Shown piece after piece: positions 6,525 to 7,339 of a stretch of DNA of 7,339 nt. Position 1 is the stretch's first letter; each line of letters begins with the position of its first letter. This stretch comes from Nitrospirota bacterium. GTDB lineage: Bacteria; Nitrospirota; JACRHJ01. A program made the translations under genes and the position numbers. The notes under the pieces were generated by a model. The model did not search any database. It saw only the letters and a program-made list of their open reading frames with translations, and was not told where the DNA came from. Location: positions 1 through 7,339 of the forward strand of contig DAHWTK010000087.1 in assembly GCA_027328825.1 (NCBI GenBank), written 5' to 3'.

Positions 6525-7339
6525 TCAGAATATACTTAATTTTATATACTTCTTCGGGTGCTTCTTGAAGTCCAGCACGAGCGCGTCCGCATCCTCAAAG
6601 AACTTGTTCGCGTTATTGTAAAGCCGGTCGTCCGTGAGTATCTTACCCGCGCTTCCCTGGCCATTCTGCACCTTCGCTATTATGGAATCGAGCCTCTCCG
6701 AGACCCTTTCCACGCGGTCGTAGAGTCCCTTGTCCGAGGAAATGCGGGAGATGCTGCCGGTGTTCAGGTTATTCATGAGCGCCCTCGCCTCTTCCGAGAC
6801 GTCCTTTAAATTTATCGACACGTCGCGCAGATTCCTGTAAAACGCCTCGTCCTTCGAGAGCCTCGCAAGACTTCCGCTATCGAGATTGGTTACCAGTTCC
6901 TTCGTCTTTTCAGACACGTCGACAAGGTTATTGTAGAGCTTCGGGTTGTTAACAAGCTGGCCAAGGCTTCCTTTGCCTTTGCCGGCGCGTTGAGTAAGGT
7001 TCTGCAGGCTCTCCGAGGCCGAGGCCAGCCGCTCGTAAAGCCTTGGGTCCTTCAGCATGAGTCCGAATGTTCCCTTGCCGTTGTTTACCGCACCGAGCGT
7101 TTGCTTGAGCTGGCCCAGGACGGCGTTTATGCTCTCAAGTCCGGAGGCCGCGCCGGCCATTACGGAAGAGAGCTGGCTCTGCTGAACGTTTTTCAGCACG
7201 GAGCCTGGAGGCAGGACGGCATATTGCGGGCTGCCTATCGATATATCGATGTATTTGTCGCCCAGAAGCCCGATGGTGCGGATTGTAACAAAAGAATCCT
7301 GCCGAATCCTGTCCATGTATTTTTTCTGTATGCTGAGCT
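6525..7339 (-). CDS. MCE (MlaD-like) lipid-transport substrate-binding protein, N-terminus outside window
   Basis: This is the C-terminal part of an MCE-domain protein, the periplasmic lipid-binding component of Mla-type ABC transporters that move phospholipids between membranes. The frame is open to the right edge, so the ATG at 7316-7314 is internal; the N-terminal membrane anchor and most of the MCE barrel lie beyond 7339. Counting from that Met, residues 9-28 carry the hallmark end of the MCE domain (TIRTIGLLGDKYIDISIG), then LPPGSVL. A long tail (about 80-250) has five tandem GxGS...LY units with predicted amphipathic helices. It closes with the KHPKKYIKLSIF signature found at the end of many such proteins. 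The gene is convergent with the M16 pair; an ATPase and a permease are expected upstream, to the right of the window. It is longer than E. coli MlaD because of the repeat tail. Confidence 0.9.
   Translation of the reverse strand, partial: LSIQKKYMDRIRQDSFVTIRTIGLLGDKYIDISIGSPQYAVLPPGSVLKNVQQSQLSSVMAGAASGLESINAVLGQLKQTLGAVNNGKGTFGLMLKDPRLYERLASASESLQNLTQRAGKGKGSLGQLVNNPKLYNNLVDVSEKTKELVTNLDSGSLARLSKDEAFYRNLRDVSINLKDVSEEARALMNNLNTGSISRISSDKGLYDRVERVSERLDSIIAKVQNGQGSAGKILTDDRLYNNANKFFEDADALVLDFKKHPKKYIKLSIF
6567..7079 (-). repeat. Five tandem GxGS...LY units in the MCE protein tail
   Basis: Counting from the Met at 7316, the Gly before the S/T recurs at residues 82, 116, 148, 187 and 221, and the paired LY or FY at 93-94, 127-128, 159-160, 198-199 and 232-233. 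The spacing is therefore 34, 32, 39 and 34 residues. Each unit reads roughly G-x-G-S/T-x-G-x-x-x-x-D/N-x-x-L-Y followed by a helix with spaced Leu/Val. The extra residues fall in the third unit (around KDVSEEARAL). The repeat is at protein level; the DNA copies have diverged. Confidence 0.75.

Overview
The window (about 7.3 kb) looks like a Gram-negative chromosome segment. The housekeeping genes are GC-rich and carry Sec signal peptides and an envelope MCE/MlaD-type protein. The combination of a two-domain glutamine-dependent NAD synthetase, RsmI, paired M16B peptidases and short GTCATTCCCG-type intergenic repeats would suit a deltaproteobacterial, Nitrospirota-like or related lineage. That placement is an inference from gene style; there is no rRNA or marker phylogeny here.

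Layout, left to right. (1) 2-1570 (+): the 3' nine-tenths or so of nadE, cut by the window edge. (2) 1583-2461 (+): a DUF3800-family gene 12 nt after the nadE stop. It is far richer in A+T than its neighbours and is followed by an A+T-rich spacer (2462-2572). This spacer folds on paper into a compact three-way-junction RNA with a six-base-pair pseudoknot (2463-2515). (3) 2573-3448 (+): rsmI, 16S rRNA C1402 2'-O-methyltransferase. (4) 3551-4918 and 5042-6466 (+): two exported M16B proteins. The first has an intact zinc site (HxxEH plus a distal Glu). The second has lost that site but keeps the C-terminal Arg/Tyr pair, as expected for a catalytic/non-catalytic heterodimer. Both spacers in front of these genes carry short palindromic repeats that share a 10-nt core in opposite orientation. 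(5) 6525-7339 (-): the 3' end of a convergent MCE-domain (MlaD-like) gene with five tandem copies of a GxGS/LY repeat. It ends at a hairpin that looks like its own terminator.

The most interesting item is the DUF3800 gene plus adjacent structured RNA, which together form an A+T-rich island between two conserved genes. Published comparative-genomics work has described several conserved 'DUF3800' RNA motifs near genes of this domain, with function unknown. This locus appears to be an example, possibly with a fold not matching a catalogued class. DUF3800 has acidic residues arranged in a way that recalls RNase H-like nucleases, so a protein-RNA partnership is a reasonable hypothesis, but nothing in the window proves it.
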